Shown: one piece after another, positions 31,783 through 41,577 of the stretch
How positions within the stretch are numbered: position 1 is the first letter of the stretch
How the letters are laid out: each line of letters begins with the position of its first letter
The notes under the pieces: generated by a model
Seen by the model: only the letters and a program-made list of their open reading frames with translations
Told to the model about the DNA's origin: nothing
The model's database searches: none
Assembly: GCA_964551815.1 (NCBI GenBank)
Contig: CAZKEL010000015.1
Location: 1-44,413 of the forward strand
Direction of reading: 5' to 3'
Source of the DNA: D37C17 sp964551815
GTDB taxonomy: Bacteria; Fidelibacterota; Marinisomatia; SCGC-AAA003-L08; D37C17
Length of the DNA: 44,413 nt
Made by a program: the position numbers and the translations under genes

Positions 31783-34632
31783 TTAACTTGTGAGGATTTC
31801 CGCCAGAAAGTCCCCGGTGTAGGAACCCTCAGTCCCCTTCACCATTTCCGGTGTCCCTTCTGCTACGATGCGTCCACCACCATCACCTCCTTCAGGGCCT
31901 AAATCAATAATCCAATCGGAAGACTTAACTACATCCAGGTTATGTTCAATAACCACCACTGTATTTCCTTTTTCAACTAACCCGTGTAATACTTTCAGCA
32001 GCATATTTACATCTTCAAAGTGGAGACCCGTAGTCGGTTCGTCCAGAAGATAGAGGGTTCTTCCTGTGCCTGCACGCGAAAGTTCAGCAGCCAGTTTTAC
32101 CCGTTGTGATTCCCCTCCGGAAAGAGTGGTAGCCTGCTGACCTAAATGAATATATCCCAATCCTACATTATTCAGCGTCTCAAGCTTGCGGTGTATTTGC
32201 GCATGATGTTTGAAAAACTCCAACGCATCTTCGATAGTCAATTCCAGAATTTCAGAAATATTTTTACCGCGGTATATAATTTCCAGGGTCTCCCGGTTGT
32301 AACGCAGTCCTTTACATTCTTCACATTGCACATACATGTCTGCCAGAAAATGCATCTCAATTTTGATAAGTCCTGCACCACGGCAGGTTTCACAGCGACC
32401 CCCTTTAACATTGAACGAAAATCTTCCCGGTTTATAGCCCCTGATTTTTGATTCGGGAATCTGACAGAACAGGTCCCGGATGTGAGTGAAAAGTCCTGTA
32501 TAGGTAGCAGGATTAGAACGGGGAGTTCTCCCAATTGGAGACTGGTTAATATCAATGACTTTGTCTAAATGGCGAATGCCTTTGAAAGATTCAAAATGCA
32601 AAGGTTTCTGAAGACTTGAGTATAGTTCTCGTGAAATAAGCGGATAGAGTGTCTGATTAATTAAACTGGATTTACCAGACCCGGATACCCCGGTAATGCT
32701 GACAAATTTTCCCAATGGAATTTTAACCGTTATATTTTTCAGATTGTTACCACAAGCGCCAATGAGGGTTAGAAATTTTCCGTTTCCTTTTCGACGATTG
32801 CCATTAAAGGAAATCACAGATTGTCCGTTTAAATATTTTCCTGTGAGGGATTGCTTGTTTTTAACAATGTCAGCAGGGGTACCACTGGCAATGATTTTAC
32901 CACCATGGCTTCCTGCACGGGGACCTAAGTCCAGAACCCAATCTGCAGCACGAATGGTATTTTCATCATGCTCAACTACGATTACTGTATTTCCCAAATT
33001 TCTCAAATGCTGCAGGGTATGAATCAACCGTTGATTATCCCGTTGATGCAGCCCGATTGTAGGCTCATCTAAAATGTATAAAACCCCTACCAATTGAGAA
33101 CCAATCTGCGTTGCCAGCCGAATACGCTGAGATTCACCACCAGATAAGGTGCCGGCAGAGCGCTGAAGAGTGAGGTAGTCCAAACCCACATTCACCAAAA
33201 AGCCCAGGCGGGAGTTAATTTCCTTCACTATCTGCTCTGATATTTCTTCATCCCTGCTGGATAGTTTCAATTTCTGAAAAAAAGAATGCAGGCTGCCAAC
33301 TGTATCCTGCGTGAGTTCAAAGATGTTTTTCTCATTAATAGTAACCGCTATGCTTTCCGGCTTCAACCTGGCACCCTTACAGTCTGGACAAGCCTGAATA
33401 GCCATATATTTTTCGATCCAATCCCGCATCTGCCCGGACTGTGTCTGTGTATATCTGCGCTGTAAATTTGGGATGACCCCTTCAAACTTTCCTTTATATT
33501 CTCCCTTAAATTTTTCAGACTGATAGCGCATAGTAATTTTTTCTTCCGGGTTGGTACCATAGAGGAGCACTCTCTGTATCTCTTCTGAAAAATCCTTCCA
33601 GGGGGTGGTGAAATTAAAATCATAGTGGAAAGCCAGGCTTTTTAATATAGCCGAATACCAATTTCCCCGTGGCTGCTCTCCAATGGGATCAATGCAGCCC
33701 TGAATCAGAGATTTTTCCGGATCAGGGACTACCAGTTCAGGGTCAATGCTCACCTTTGTACCCAGACCATCGCAGGTATTACAGGCACCAAAGGGGGAAT
33801 TAAATGAGAAAGCCCGGGGCTGTAAATCTTCAAAGGAAATATCACAGTCCGGACAGGAAAAAAACTCACTATAGAGATGCTCCATTTTCCCCATTTCATC
33901 AATGATGACTAAGCCATTACCCACTTTCAGGGCTAATTCAACAGAGGCAGTAAGGCGGTCTTTAAAGCCCGGTTTTGTAATCAGTCTGTCCACAATGACT
34001 TCAATGTTATGCTTGATAGTTTTTGACAAACTGACTTTATCGGAAATATTCATTTCCTTTCCGTCAATACGCACCCGAACAAAACCTTCCTGACCAATTG
34101 ACCGAAGGACTTCTTTAAACTGTCCCTTTCGGCTGCGAACCACCGGTGCTAACACCTGAAATTTGGTACCATCCTCAAAGGACATGATTTGATCTACGAT
34201 CTGTTGAACGGATTGACGCTGTACAGGTCCGCCACAATTATAACAATGCTGGGTGCCAATCCGGGCGAAGAGGAGCCGGAGATAGTCATAAATTTCGGTA
34301 ATGGTTCCCACTGTTGAGCGTGGGTTACGGCTGGAAGTTTTCTGCTCAATGGAAATGGCCGGGGAGAGCCCTTCAATATAATCCACATCCGGTTTTTCCA
34401 TGAGTCCTAAAAACTGTCTGGCATAGGCAGAGAGGGACTCTACATAGCGACGCTGTCCTTCCGCATAAATGGTGTCAAATGCCAGGGATGACTTCCCTGA
34501 TCCGGACAGACCGGTGATGACCACCAATTTATCCCGGGGGATTTCCACGTCTATATTCTGGAGATTATGTTCCCGTGCACCTTTGACAATGATACGATTT
34601 TCGAATTGATATTTGCCGTTTTTCCCCTTCAT
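31783..34632 (-). CDS. uvrA: UvrABC excinuclease ATPase subunit A
   Basis: Damage-recognition protein of nucleotide excision repair. Two ABC ATPase halves: first Walker A VVITGLSGSGKSSLAFDT (residues about 33-50) with signature LSGGESQRIRLATQ, and second Walker A VSITGVSGSGKSSLIN with LSGGESQRVKLAAEL and LLDEPTTGLH. Zinc-finger cysteines are visible in CPDC...CNTC of the first half and CETC...CEEC of the second. 949 residues, the standard length. Convergent with the FliG-like gene, so it is not part of the motor operon. Confidence 0.97.
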   Translation of the reverse strand: MKGKNGKYQFENRIIVKGAREHNLQNIDVEIPRDKLVVITGLSGSGKSSLAFDTIYAEGQRRYVESLSAYARQFLGLMEKPDVDYIEGLSPAISIEQKTSSRNPRSTVGTITEIYDYLRLLFARIGTQHCYNCGGPVQRQSVQQIVDQIMSFEDGTKFQVLAPVVRSRKGQFKEVLRSIGQEGFVRVRIDGKEMNISDKVSLSKTIKHNIEVIVDRLITKPGFKDRLTASVELALKVGNGLVIIDEMGKMEHLYSEFFSCPDCDISFEDLQPRAFSFNSPFGACNTCDGLGTKVSIDPELVVPDPEKSLIQGCIDPIGEQPRGNWYSAILKSLAFHYDFNFTTPWKDFSEEIQRVLLYGTNPEEKITMRYQSEKFKGEYKGKFEGVIPNLQRRYTQTQSGQMRDWIEKYMAIQACPDCKGARLKPESIAVTINEKNIFELTQDTVGSLHSFFQKLKLSSRDEEISEQIVKEINSRLGFLVNVGLDYLTLQRSAGTLSGGESQRIRLATQIGSQLVGVLYILDEPTIGLHQRDNQRLIHTLQHLRNLGNTVIVVEHDENTIRAADWVLDLGPRAGSHGGKIIASGTPADIVKNKQSLTGKYLNGQSVISFNGNRRKGNGKFLTLIGACGNNLKNITVKIPLGKFVSITGVSGSGKSSLINQTLYPLISRELYSSLQKPLHFESFKGIRHLDKVIDINQSPIGRTPRSNPATYTGLFTHIRDLFCQIPESKIRGYKPGRFSFNVKGGRCETCRGAGLIKIEMHFLADMYVQCEECKGLRYNRETLEIIYRGKNISEILELTIEDALEFFKHHAQIHRKLETLNNVGLGYIHLGQQATTLSGGESQRVKLAAELSRAGTGRTLYLLDEPTTGLHFEDVNMLLKVLHGLVEKGNTVVVIEHNLDVVKSSDWIIDLGPEGGDGGGRIVAEGTPEMVKGTEGSYTGDFLAEILTS

Positions 34633-34845
34633 GCGCAGCCTTTAAGCTACGGGAATTCAAAATGGGAGAAAAAGGATTATTTGCAGGATAATATTTAACC
34701 ATCCTGCCTAACGGAGGGCAGACTGATTAACACTGATTTGTCACAGATTAGTTATAATTTATAAGCCAGGATTCTAAAATTTCCAATTACAACATAAATT
34801 CTATTCATTTCCCCGCTCCCCTAAAACACCCTAACTTTTCCGCCT

Positions 34846-36429
34846 ATGAAAATGATAAAAATACTACCCTATCTCATTTTTGGTTTGGTTCTCCTTTGGG
34901 CGGTGAAATCGGATACTGCCAGAGATCAATTCCAGAAAATGAAAACCCTGTCACAAATTATCCGACTGGTGAGCGATAACTATGTGGAAGAAGTGGACAT
35001 GAACGACATCCTTGAAGGTGCTATCATCGGTATGTTAGACAAACTTGATCCTCATTCCAGTTATATTTCTGAAGAACAGTTTGAATTGGTGAACGAACAA
35101 TTTGGCGGCGAATTTGAAGGAATCGGAATTGAATTCAATTTATTAGAAGGTTATATCACCGTTATTTCTCCAATACCAGGCACACCTTCAGACAGAGCGG
35201 GACTGCAGTCCGGTGATAAAATTGTTCGTATCAATGAGGAGTCTGCTTATAAGATTACGCAGAAAGAAGTGTTAGAAAAACTGCGCGGTCCAAAGGGTAC
35301 CAAGGTGGATGTGACTATTTCCCGCCCCGGATTGGAAGAAGATTTTGAAGTCACATTGGTACGGGATAAGATTCCCATCGTCTCTGTCATGGCAGCCTTT
35401 ATGGTGGATGACCATACCGGCTATATAAAGGTAAACCGCTTTGCCAAAACCACCACCTCTGAATTGAAAGATGCCCTCAACACACTGGAAGATGAAGGCA
35501 TGCAGCAGCTTCTGTTGGACTTTCGTAACAATGGCGGTGGTATGATGGATCAGGCAGTGGAAATTGTGGATATGTTCATTTCTTCCCGGGATACTATACT
35601 TTTTACAAAGGGTAAAATCCCCGGCTCATCGGAAGTCTTCCGTGCCAGTAAGAACCGCAAGGACAAGAAATATCCCGTTATCACTCTCATTAACAGGGGA
35701 TCTGCCAGTGCCAGCGAAATTGTTTCAGGTGCTTTTCAAGATTTAGACAGGGGCTTAGTAGTCGGAGAAACCAGCTTCGGAAAGGGCTTGGTACAAAGGC
35801 AATATCCATTGAGAGACGGTTCTGCTGCCCGCATCACCATTGCCCGCTATTATACTCCTACCGGCAGATTGATTCAACGACCCTATGATGATGTGGCAGA
35901 TTATTATACCGATTTGGGTAGAGATAATCGGGAAGCTACAGACTCTACCCTCGCCGATAAACCAAAGTTTACTACTAAAAAAGGGCGAACTGTCTATGGC
36001 GGAGGCGGGATAACACCAGATATTTTTTCAGAACTGGATTTAGACCTCTCTGAAAGTGCGCGGGAAGTTCTTTCTCACCCGGACAGGCTTACCTTTAAAT
36101 ATGCAGGCGAATTAAAGGAAGACATTCAGAAAAAGTATAGAAAATTTAATTCCTTCACCCGCCAGTATGAGTTGAAGGAAAAAGGGAAAAAGGAGTTTTA
36201 TAATTGGCTGGAAGGTCAGGAAATAGAATTTTCCAGAGAAGAGTTAGATGAAAATTGGCCATATATTGAAAACCGTATTTTAGCTGAAGTATCCTCCCGC
36301 ATCTGGGGGAAGGAATACCTGTTCAGAAAATTACTTGATGAGGATAGTCAGGCACAGGAGGCCCTGCTTCATTTTAACGAAGCACGCCAACTTCTCACTG
36401 ATTTCAGCCAATTACCTGTTGGAGAGTGA
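34846..36429 (+). CDS. ctpA: C-terminal processing peptidase (family S41)
   Basis: Periplasmic serine protease that trims or degrades proteins from the C-terminus. An N-terminal helix (ILPYLIFGLVLLWAV) anchors or exports it. A PDZ domain lies at about residues 85-170 (FEGIGIEF, ISPIPGTPSDRAGLQSGDKIV). The S41 core has LLLDFRNNGGG, the catalytic Ser in RGSASASEIVSGAF and Lys in GETSFGKGLVQ. IARYYTPTGRLIQ follows. At 527 residues it has a helical C-terminal extension. The 213-base gap to the divergent uvrA holds its promoter; no sharp motif was found. Confidence 0.94.
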   Translation: MKMIKILPYLIFGLVLLWAVKSDTARDQFQKMKTLSQIIRLVSDNYVEEVDMNDILEGAIIGMLDKLDPHSSYISEEQFELVNEQFGGEFEGIGIEFNLLEGYITVISPIPGTPSDRAGLQSGDKIVRINEESAYKITQKEVLEKLRGPKGTKVDVTISRPGLEEDFEVTLVRDKIPIVSVMAAFMVDDHTGYIKVNRFAKTTTSELKDALNTLEDEGMQQLLLDFRNNGGGMMDQAVEIVDMFISSRDTILFTKGKIPGSSEVFRASKNRKDKKYPVITLINRGSASASEIVSGAFQDLDRGLVVGETSFGKGLVQRQYPLRDGSAARITIARYYTPTGRLIQRPYDDVADYYTDLGRDNREATDSTLADKPKFTTKKGRTVYGGGGITPDIFSELDLDLSESAREVLSHPDRLTFKYAGELKEDIQKKYRKFNSFTRQYELKEKGKKEFYNWLEGQEIEFSREELDENWPYIENRILAEVSSRIWGKEYLFRKLLDEDSQAQEALLHFNEARQLLTDFSQLPVGE

Positions 36430-36555
36430 AGCTCCCTGAAAATATTGTCAAATTTACTTCAGCAAAATTTTCTTTATTGATTAGAATAACTGACCTAATT
36501 TTACAGGCTTAAAATCAAGCCAAAATATTAATTATTACTAAATAAGGACGAAAAA

Positions 36556-37164
36556 ATGGTTCAATTGTTTATTGATGGCGGCGGGTTTATGTGGCCCATC
36601 CTTTTTATTTTCATCATTGGTTTTGTGTTCGTTATTGAACGCCTATACCACCTCTTTAAAGGATTATCAAGTAATGAAGAATTTGCCTACGAAATAGCAG
36701 ACACGGTAAAAAATTCCGGACTTGATTCTGCTGTTTCCAAATGCGAAGGTGCCCAAGGACCTGTAGCCAACCTCTGCCTGGCAGCCTTAGACCGCGGTAA
36801 CTTAGGTGCAGATGAAGCGGAACATGCACTGGACCATTCAGGTTCAATAGAAATGGCCTCCATGGAAAAAAATATGACTTGGATTTCTCTCTGCATCGCC
36901 ACGGCTCCCATGTTGGGCTTTTTGGGAACGGTTTGGGGTATGATTCAGGCATTTAATGATATTAAAATGGCAAATGATATTTCTCCCGCCGTTGTGGCAG
37001 GAGGGATTTCAGTAGCACTGCTTACTACTGCCTTTGGTCTGGTAGTGGCTGTGGTTCTACAGGTTTTTCAGAATGCGGTTCTGTATATTATTGATAATCA
37101 GATCGTCACCTTGCAGAAATCTACTACGGCTCTGCTTCATGCCATAAAAGATTCAGTAAAGTAA
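36556..37164 (+). CDS. exbB: ExbB/TolQ-family proton channel protein
   Basis: Pentameric membrane channel that powers TonB. The 202 residues have a first helix (MWPILFIFIIGFVFVIERL), a cytosolic loop, and two later helices with WISLCIATAPMLGFLGTVWGMIQAF and AVVAGGISVALLTTAFGLVVAVV, the canonical ExbB/TolQ motifs. AAGGA precedes the ATG. It starts the exbB-exbD-exbD-tonB cluster. The presence of a TonB gene at the end and the absence of tolB/pal favour ExbB over TolQ. Confidence 0.9.
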   Translation: MVQLFIDGGGFMWPILFIFIIGFVFVIERLYHLFKGLSSNEEFAYEIADTVKNSGLDSAVSKCEGAQGPVANLCLAALDRGNLGADEAEHALDHSGSIEMASMEKNMTWISLCIATAPMLGFLGTVWGMIQAFNDIKMANDISPAVVAGGISVALLTTAFGLVVAVVLQVFQNAVLYIIDNQIVTLQKSTTALLHAIKDSVK

Positions 37165-37182
37165 TTTGGCAGGTAGAAAACA

Positions 37183-37584
37183 ATGATTAAGAAAGAAAGA
37201 CGACCGATGCAGGAAATCAATTCCTCCTCAATGGCGGATATTGCCTTTCTCCTGCTGGTCTTTTTTCTGGTAACCACCACCATTTCTATGGATAAGGGAA
37301 TTAGTCTGGTGCTCCCATCTGAGGGAAATGAGTTGGAAGTAAACCGCAAAAACATTGTTAATATTCTAATGAATGAATCCGGAAAAGTCTTAATGGATGA
37401 TGCTCCAACTAAAGTAAACGCTATCAAAAACATCGTTGAGAAGAGACTTGCCGCAAACCCCAATTTAATATTTTCTGTGCAGACCCATCCCCTCACAAAA
37501 TATCAAGATTATCTCAGGGTACTGGATCAATTAAAAGAGGCAAAAGCAGGTAAAATATCCATTGCAAATCCGCCGGAATTTTAA
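37183..37584 (+). CDS. exbD: ExbD/TolR-family protein, first copy
   Basis: 133 residues with a single N-terminal membrane helix. SSSMADIAFLLLVFFLVTTTI carries the key Asp of ExbD (MADIAFLLLVFF), followed by GISLVLPS and a small periplasmic domain. It carries protons with ExbB. The gene lies 18 bases after exbB and 3 bases before a second exbD. In the FCB group two ExbD subunits in a row are common and may form a heterodimer in the ExbB pore. Confidence 0.9.
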   Translation: MIKKERRPMQEINSSSMADIAFLLLVFFLVTTTISMDKGISLVLPSEGNELEVNRKNIVNILMNESGKVLMDDAPTKVNAIKNIVEKRLAANPNLIFSVQTHPLTKYQDYLRVLDQLKEAKAGKISIANPPEF

Positions 37585-37587
37585 AAA

Positions 37588-37998
37588 TTGAAGATTGCCA
37601 GAAAAACTCATACCAGCCGCGAAATATCCACTGCCTCATTGCCGGATATTATTTTTATGCTGCTCATTTTTTTCATGGTGACCACGGTCATGCGGGAATA
37701 TGAGGGACTGGATGTTGTCATGCCTCGTGCCAAAATGATTGAAAAGCTGGAAAGTAAACGGCATACTTCCTATATCTGGGCAACCAAAGACGGGCTGGTT
37801 TCCGTAGATGACCGTATAATTCATATCAATGATCTGTCGGGGTTAATGTACACAAAAATTGCCAAAGATCCGAAAATTACGGTGTCTTTGAAATCGGATG
37901 AAAAAGCTACCATGAAACTCATCACGGATATTCACACTCAGCTGAGAACCGCCAACGCTTTAAAACTCAGTTATTCAGCCCTAACAAAAACCAACTGA
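37588..37998 (+). CDS. exbD: ExbD/TolR-family protein, second copy
   Basis: 136 residues, TTG start 3 bases after the first exbD stop. TASLPDIIFMLLIFFMVTTVM holds the helix with the conserved Asp; GLDVVMPRA follows as in its neighbour. The two ExbD proteins are clearly related in the helix but differ widely after it (the second is more basic, with KMIEKLESKRH), so they are not a recent duplication. It ends 2 bases before tonB. Confidence 0.88.
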   Translation: MKIARKTHTSREISTASLPDIIFMLLIFFMVTTVMREYEGLDVVMPRAKMIEKLESKRHTSYIWATKDGLVSVDDRIIHINDLSGLMYTKIAKDPKITVSLKSDEKATMKLITDIHTQLRTANALKLSYSALTKTN

Positions 37999-38000
37999 TT

Positions 38001-38627
38001 ATGCTGAGAATTGACCCCCTATTAGTTCATTACCCAGTTCGAATTCGCGAAGTCACCATCGGCGTCATCCTTTTTCTTACCTTGGTATTTTATATTTTCC
38101 CAAGATTTTTGGGGGAAGGGGAAAGAGTAGATTTTTCGATTGTAGAAGAGATTGAAACTTTTGATATTCCTCAGACTGAGCAGATAAAAATTCCAGAACC
38201 GCCTGCCCGGCCCTCTGTTCCCGTGGCATCTGAAGATGAATTTTTTGATGAAGACATAACCATTGAGGACACAGACTTCGATGATTTCGAAGATTGGGAT
38301 ACCCCGCCTCCAAAACCCTCTGAAGGTCCCGATGTGAAATTTATTCCTTATGATAAACCTCCCAAACCGAAAATTCCCATTCGTCCGGTATATCCGGAAA
38401 TTGCACAGGAAGCAGGAATTGAAGGCACCGTTTACATCCAGTTTTTTATTGATGAAAAGGGAAATGTAACTGAAGCCTGGGTGCAGAAGGGAATCCCCAA
38501 TACCGGTTTAAATGAAGCGGCCCTTGAAGCGGTCAAACGCTCACGATGGAAACCTGCTCAACAACGGGACAAGAAAGTGGGTGTATGGCAGACTGTTCCG
38601 GTGAAGTTTGAGCTGACTTCAAATTAG
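38001..38627 (+). CDS. tonB: TonB energy-transducing protein
   Basis: 208 residues: an N-terminal membrane helix (REVTIGVILFLTLVFYIF), a periplasmic Pro- and acid-rich spacer (EPPARP, DTPPPKP, PPKPKIP; residues about 50-120) and a C-terminal TonB domain (PVYPEIAQEAGIEGTVYIQF, then GNVTEAWV and EAALEAVKRSRWKPAQ). It passes energy from ExbBD to outer-membrane receptors. The spacer is unusually acidic in the middle (EDEFFDEDITIEDTDFDDFED). The receptor genes are not in this window. Confidence 0.9.
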   Translation: MLRIDPLLVHYPVRIREVTIGVILFLTLVFYIFPRFLGEGERVDFSIVEEIETFDIPQTEQIKIPEPPARPSVPVASEDEFFDEDITIEDTDFDDFEDWDTPPPKPSEGPDVKFIPYDKPPKPKIPIRPVYPEIAQEAGIEGTVYIQFFIDEKGNVTEAWVQKGIPNTGLNEAALEAVKRSRWKPAQQRDKKVGVWQTVPVKFELTSN

Positions 38628-38709
38628 AATTTCGGGTACCGGGTAGTTGGTCCCTGGTCCTGATAAAAATTTCTCACACTCTACAGTTGTAACTCAACCA
38701 TTCTTGGTG

Positions 38710-38765
38710 GAGCACTCTTTTTAATAACAGAAAAATTGTGGTGCTCTTGCTTTTTATTTTTTCTG
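38710..38765. terminator. Possible terminator between tonB and sdhB
   Basis: GAGCAC (38710-38715) pairs with GTGCTC (38741-38746), with a T/A inner stem in the loop (TTTTT and AAAAA), then a T-rich run TTTTTATTTTTT at 38751-38762 on the plus strand. It lies about 80 bases after the tonB stop in a convergent gap and could end the exb-tonB transcript. The long loop makes it a moderate call. Confidence 0.4.
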
Positions 38766-38823
38766 TAAAATCGGTACAGTTTTATATCGAAATTTCACAT
38801 CCACAAAATCCCATTCCCTACTT

Positions 38824-38858
38824 ATTGACCAATGACCATTGACAAATGACTAATGACC
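38824..38858. repeat. Short degenerate tandem repeat of a TGAC-containing 7-mer
   Basis: Five units of roughly ATTGACC / AATGACC / ATTGACA / AATGAC / TAATGACC stand in a row in the tonB-sdhB gap (38628-38917), which has no gene. The function is unknown; such runs are often decayed intergenic sequence. Confidence 0.5.
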
Positions 38859-38917
38859 AGTAAGTAGTAACAGGAGACAGGAGTTCTGCCCTAAGGATTG
38901 GTATTTACTACCGGATT

Positions 38918-39655
38918 TTAAAAACTTGCTTTTACAAATTCCCGGTTTAAGCGGCCAATATTTTCAACAGAGATTTCTTTAGGGCACTCCACTTCGCAGG
39001 CAGAAGTATTGCTGCAGTTTCCAAAACCTTCCATGTCCATCTGGCCTACCATATTTTTTACTCTGGACTTTCTCTCAACCTGACCTTGAGGCAATAGTGC
39101 ATATTGGGATACCTTTGCCCCTACGAAGAGCATGGCAGAGGAATTTTTACAAGCAGCAACACAGGCTCCACAGCCAATGCAGGCAGCAGCATCAAAAGCT
39201 AAATCAGCATCATCCTTTAGAATGGGTATTGCATTAGCATCCGGTACACCTCCCGTACTAACGGATACATAACCGCCGGCTTCCATTACTCGGTCGAAGC
39301 TGCTACGATCTACCACCAAATCTCTGATAACCGGAAAGGCTTTTGCCTGCCAGGGCTCAATGATTACAGTATCGCCATCCTTAAAACTACGCATATGCAG
39401 CTGACAAGTGGTGACGCCTTTCAATGGACCGTGAGCCCGCCCGTTTATCATGATTCCGCAGGTTCCGCAGATGCCTTCACGGCAGTCATGGTCAAAAGAA
39501 ATGGGATCTTTTCCATCTTTGACAAGCTGATTATTCAGCATATCTAACATTTCAAAGAAGGACATATCCTCAGACACATTGTCAACAGGGTAAGTTACAA
39601 AATTTCCTTTTGCATTGCGGTCTTGCTGGCGCCAGGCCTGAACAATAATTTTCAT
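38918..39655 (-). CDS. sdhB: Succinate dehydrogenase / fumarate reductase iron-sulfur subunit
   Basis: Carries electrons from the flavin of SdhA to the membrane subunit through three clusters. 2Fe-2S: CREGICGTC with a later Cys in TTCQLHM. 4Fe-4S: CIGCGACVAAC. 3Fe-4S: the Cys in CSNTSACEVECPKEI. At 245 residues it is the form paired with b558-type SdhC. Its start overlaps the last base of sdhA. Order sdhC-sdhA-sdhB on the minus strand. Sequence alone does not say in which direction the enzyme runs. Confidence 0.94.
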   Translation of the reverse strand: MKIIVQAWRQQDRNAKGNFVTYPVDNVSEDMSFFEMLDMLNNQLVKDGKDPISFDHDCREGICGTCGIMINGRAHGPLKGVTTCQLHMRSFKDGDTVIIEPWQAKAFPVIRDLVVDRSSFDRVMEAGGYVSVSTGGVPDANAIPILKDDADLAFDAAACIGCGACVAACKNSSAMLFVGAKVSQYALLPQGQVERKSRVKNMVGQMDMEGFGNCSNTSACEVECPKEISVENIGRLNREFVKASF

Positions 39656-41568
39656 TATTTATAACTCCTTGTGGTCAGGCTTACTTCTTCAAAATTCAGG
39701 TCTTCTTTATGCAGTTGAGGAACCCCGCCATCTCCTTTATACTCCCAGGTGGCAGCGTAGGCAAAGTCCTCATCATTTCGTTTGGCTTCGTTTTCTTCGG
39801 TTTGGAATTCTTCCCTAAAATGTCCACCGCAGGATTCTTCACGGTGCAGGGCATCCCGAGCCATGAGTTCTCCTAATTCCAGAAAATCTGCCAGGCGGCT
39901 GGCTTTTTCCAATTCAGGATTATATTCGTTATTACCACCTGGAATAAAAACATCCTTCCAAAAGTCCTCCTTCAGTTTGGGGATGAGTTCCAATGCTTTT
40001 TCCAATCCGTCCTTATTGCGTGCCATACCCACATATTCCCACATGACCTTCCCTAACTCTTTATGAATATCATCAACGGTTTTCCTGCCTTTAATGGCCA
40101 ACATTCTATCGAGATTTTCTTTCACAGCTTCTTCAGCATGTTTGAATGTCTCATCAGTATTATTTACTGTTTTTAGTCCACCCTGTGCCAAGTAATCACC
40201 AATTGTGTAGGGGATGATGAAATAGCCGTCAGCCAAGCCCTGCATGAGAGCACTGGCACCCAATCGGTTGGCTCCGTGATCTGAAAAATTGGCTTCCCCC
40301 AATACATGCAGGCCCGGAACAGTGGACATGAGATTATAGTCCACCCAGAGACCGCCCATAGTATAATGCACCGCCGGATAAATTTTCATAGGCGTTTCGT
40401 AAGGATTCTCTCCCGTGATTTGCTGGTACATGTCAAAGAGATTGCCATATTTTTCTGACACCCAGTCCTTGCCATTGCGCTTGATGACATCTTCAAAATC
40501 TAAATAGACGGCTAATTTTGTAGCACCAACCCCATGCCCTTTATCACACATTTCCTTTGCTCTGCGTGAGGCCACATCCCGAGGGACCAGATTTCCGAAG
40601 GATGGGTAGAGCCGTTCCAGGTAATAGTCCCTTTCTTCATCGGGGATGTTATTGGGGGTGCGGTCATCGCCGGCTTTCTTAGGCACCCAGACTCTGCCGT
40701 CGTTCCGCAGACTTTCACTCATCAAAGTGAGTTTAGACTGATGATCGCTGGAAACAGGAATGCAGGTAGGGTGAATCTGCGTAAAACAGGGATTGGCAAA
40801 ACAGGCACCTTGCTTATGTGCTCTCCAAGATGCCGTTACATTAGAGGCCATGGCATTGGTTGAAAGGAAGAACACATTACCATACCCGCCGGTAGCTAAA
40901 ATTACGGCGTGGGCAGAATGAGAGGTGATTTCTCCTGTCTCTAAATTTCTGGTTACGATGCCACGGGCTTTGCCATCTACTTTAACAATGTCCAGCATAT
41001 CATGGCGGGGGTAAAATTGTACTTTGCCTGTATTCATCTGACGAACCAGAGCAGAATAGACACCTAATAAGAGCTGCTGCCCGGTTTGTCCGCGTGCGTA
41101 GAATGTGCGGGAAACCTGAGCCCCGCCAAAAGAGCGGTTATCCAGCAAACCGCCGTACTCCCGTGCAAATGGCACGCCTTGTGCCACGCATTGATCAATG
41201 ATATGGTTGCTCACTTCTGCCAGGCGGTACACATTGGCTTCCCTGGCACGGTAATCGCCCCCTTTCACTGTATCATAAAAAAGGCGGTAAATACTGTCCC
41301 CGTCGTTGGGGTAATTTTTCGCAGCGTTGATGCCGCCCTGGGCTGCAATACTATGGGCACGGCGGGGAGATTCATGATAGGAGAAGGCTTTTACATTGTA
41401 GCCAAGTTCAGCTAAGGTGGCAGCAGCAGATCCCCCGGCTAATCCTGTCCCCACCACAATAATATCATACTTGCGTTTATTGGCAGGATTCACCAGCTTC
41501 ATGGAAAATTTATGATTGTTCCACTTTTGTGAAACCGTTCCTTCAGGAATTTTTGAATTCAGGATCAT
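39655..41568 (-). CDS. sdhA: Succinate dehydrogenase / fumarate reductase flavoprotein subunit
   Basis: Catalytic subunit with covalent FAD. The FAD loop is YDIIVVGTGLAGGSAAATL (residues about 34-52). HSIAAQGGINAA holds the FAD-linked His. The dicarboxylate site is seen in the QIHPTCIP, LVPRDVASRRAKEMCDKG and HYTMGGLWVDYNLM blocks. 637 residues, the long form of Bacteroidetes-like and Bacillus-like enzymes. It sits between sdhC (9 bases upstream) and sdhB. Confidence in the family is very high. Confidence 0.95.
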   Translation of the reverse strand: MILNSKIPEGTVSQKWNNHKFSMKLVNPANKRKYDIIVVGTGLAGGSAAATLAELGYNVKAFSYHESPRRAHSIAAQGGINAAKNYPNDGDSIYRLFYDTVKGGDYRAREANVYRLAEVSNHIIDQCVAQGVPFAREYGGLLDNRSFGGAQVSRTFYARGQTGQQLLLGVYSALVRQMNTGKVQFYPRHDMLDIVKVDGKARGIVTRNLETGEITSHSAHAVILATGGYGNVFFLSTNAMASNVTASWRAHKQGACFANPCFTQIHPTCIPVSSDHQSKLTLMSESLRNDGRVWVPKKAGDDRTPNNIPDEERDYYLERLYPSFGNLVPRDVASRRAKEMCDKGHGVGATKLAVYLDFEDVIKRNGKDWVSEKYGNLFDMYQQITGENPYETPMKIYPAVHYTMGGLWVDYNLMSTVPGLHVLGEANFSDHGANRLGASALMQGLADGYFIIPYTIGDYLAQGGLKTVNNTDETFKHAEEAVKENLDRMLAIKGRKTVDDIHKELGKVMWEYVGMARNKDGLEKALELIPKLKEDFWKDVFIPGGNNEYNPELEKASRLADFLELGELMARDALHREESCGGHFREEFQTEENEAKRNDEDFAYAATWEYKGDGGVPQLHKEDLNFEEVSLTTRSYK

Positions 41569-41577
41569 AATATTAAG

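Noticed and set aside
36556..38627. Tol-Pal system
   Set aside because: The last gene has a TonB C-terminal domain and there is no TolB or Pal gene; two ExbD-like genes fit an Exb-Ton cluster.
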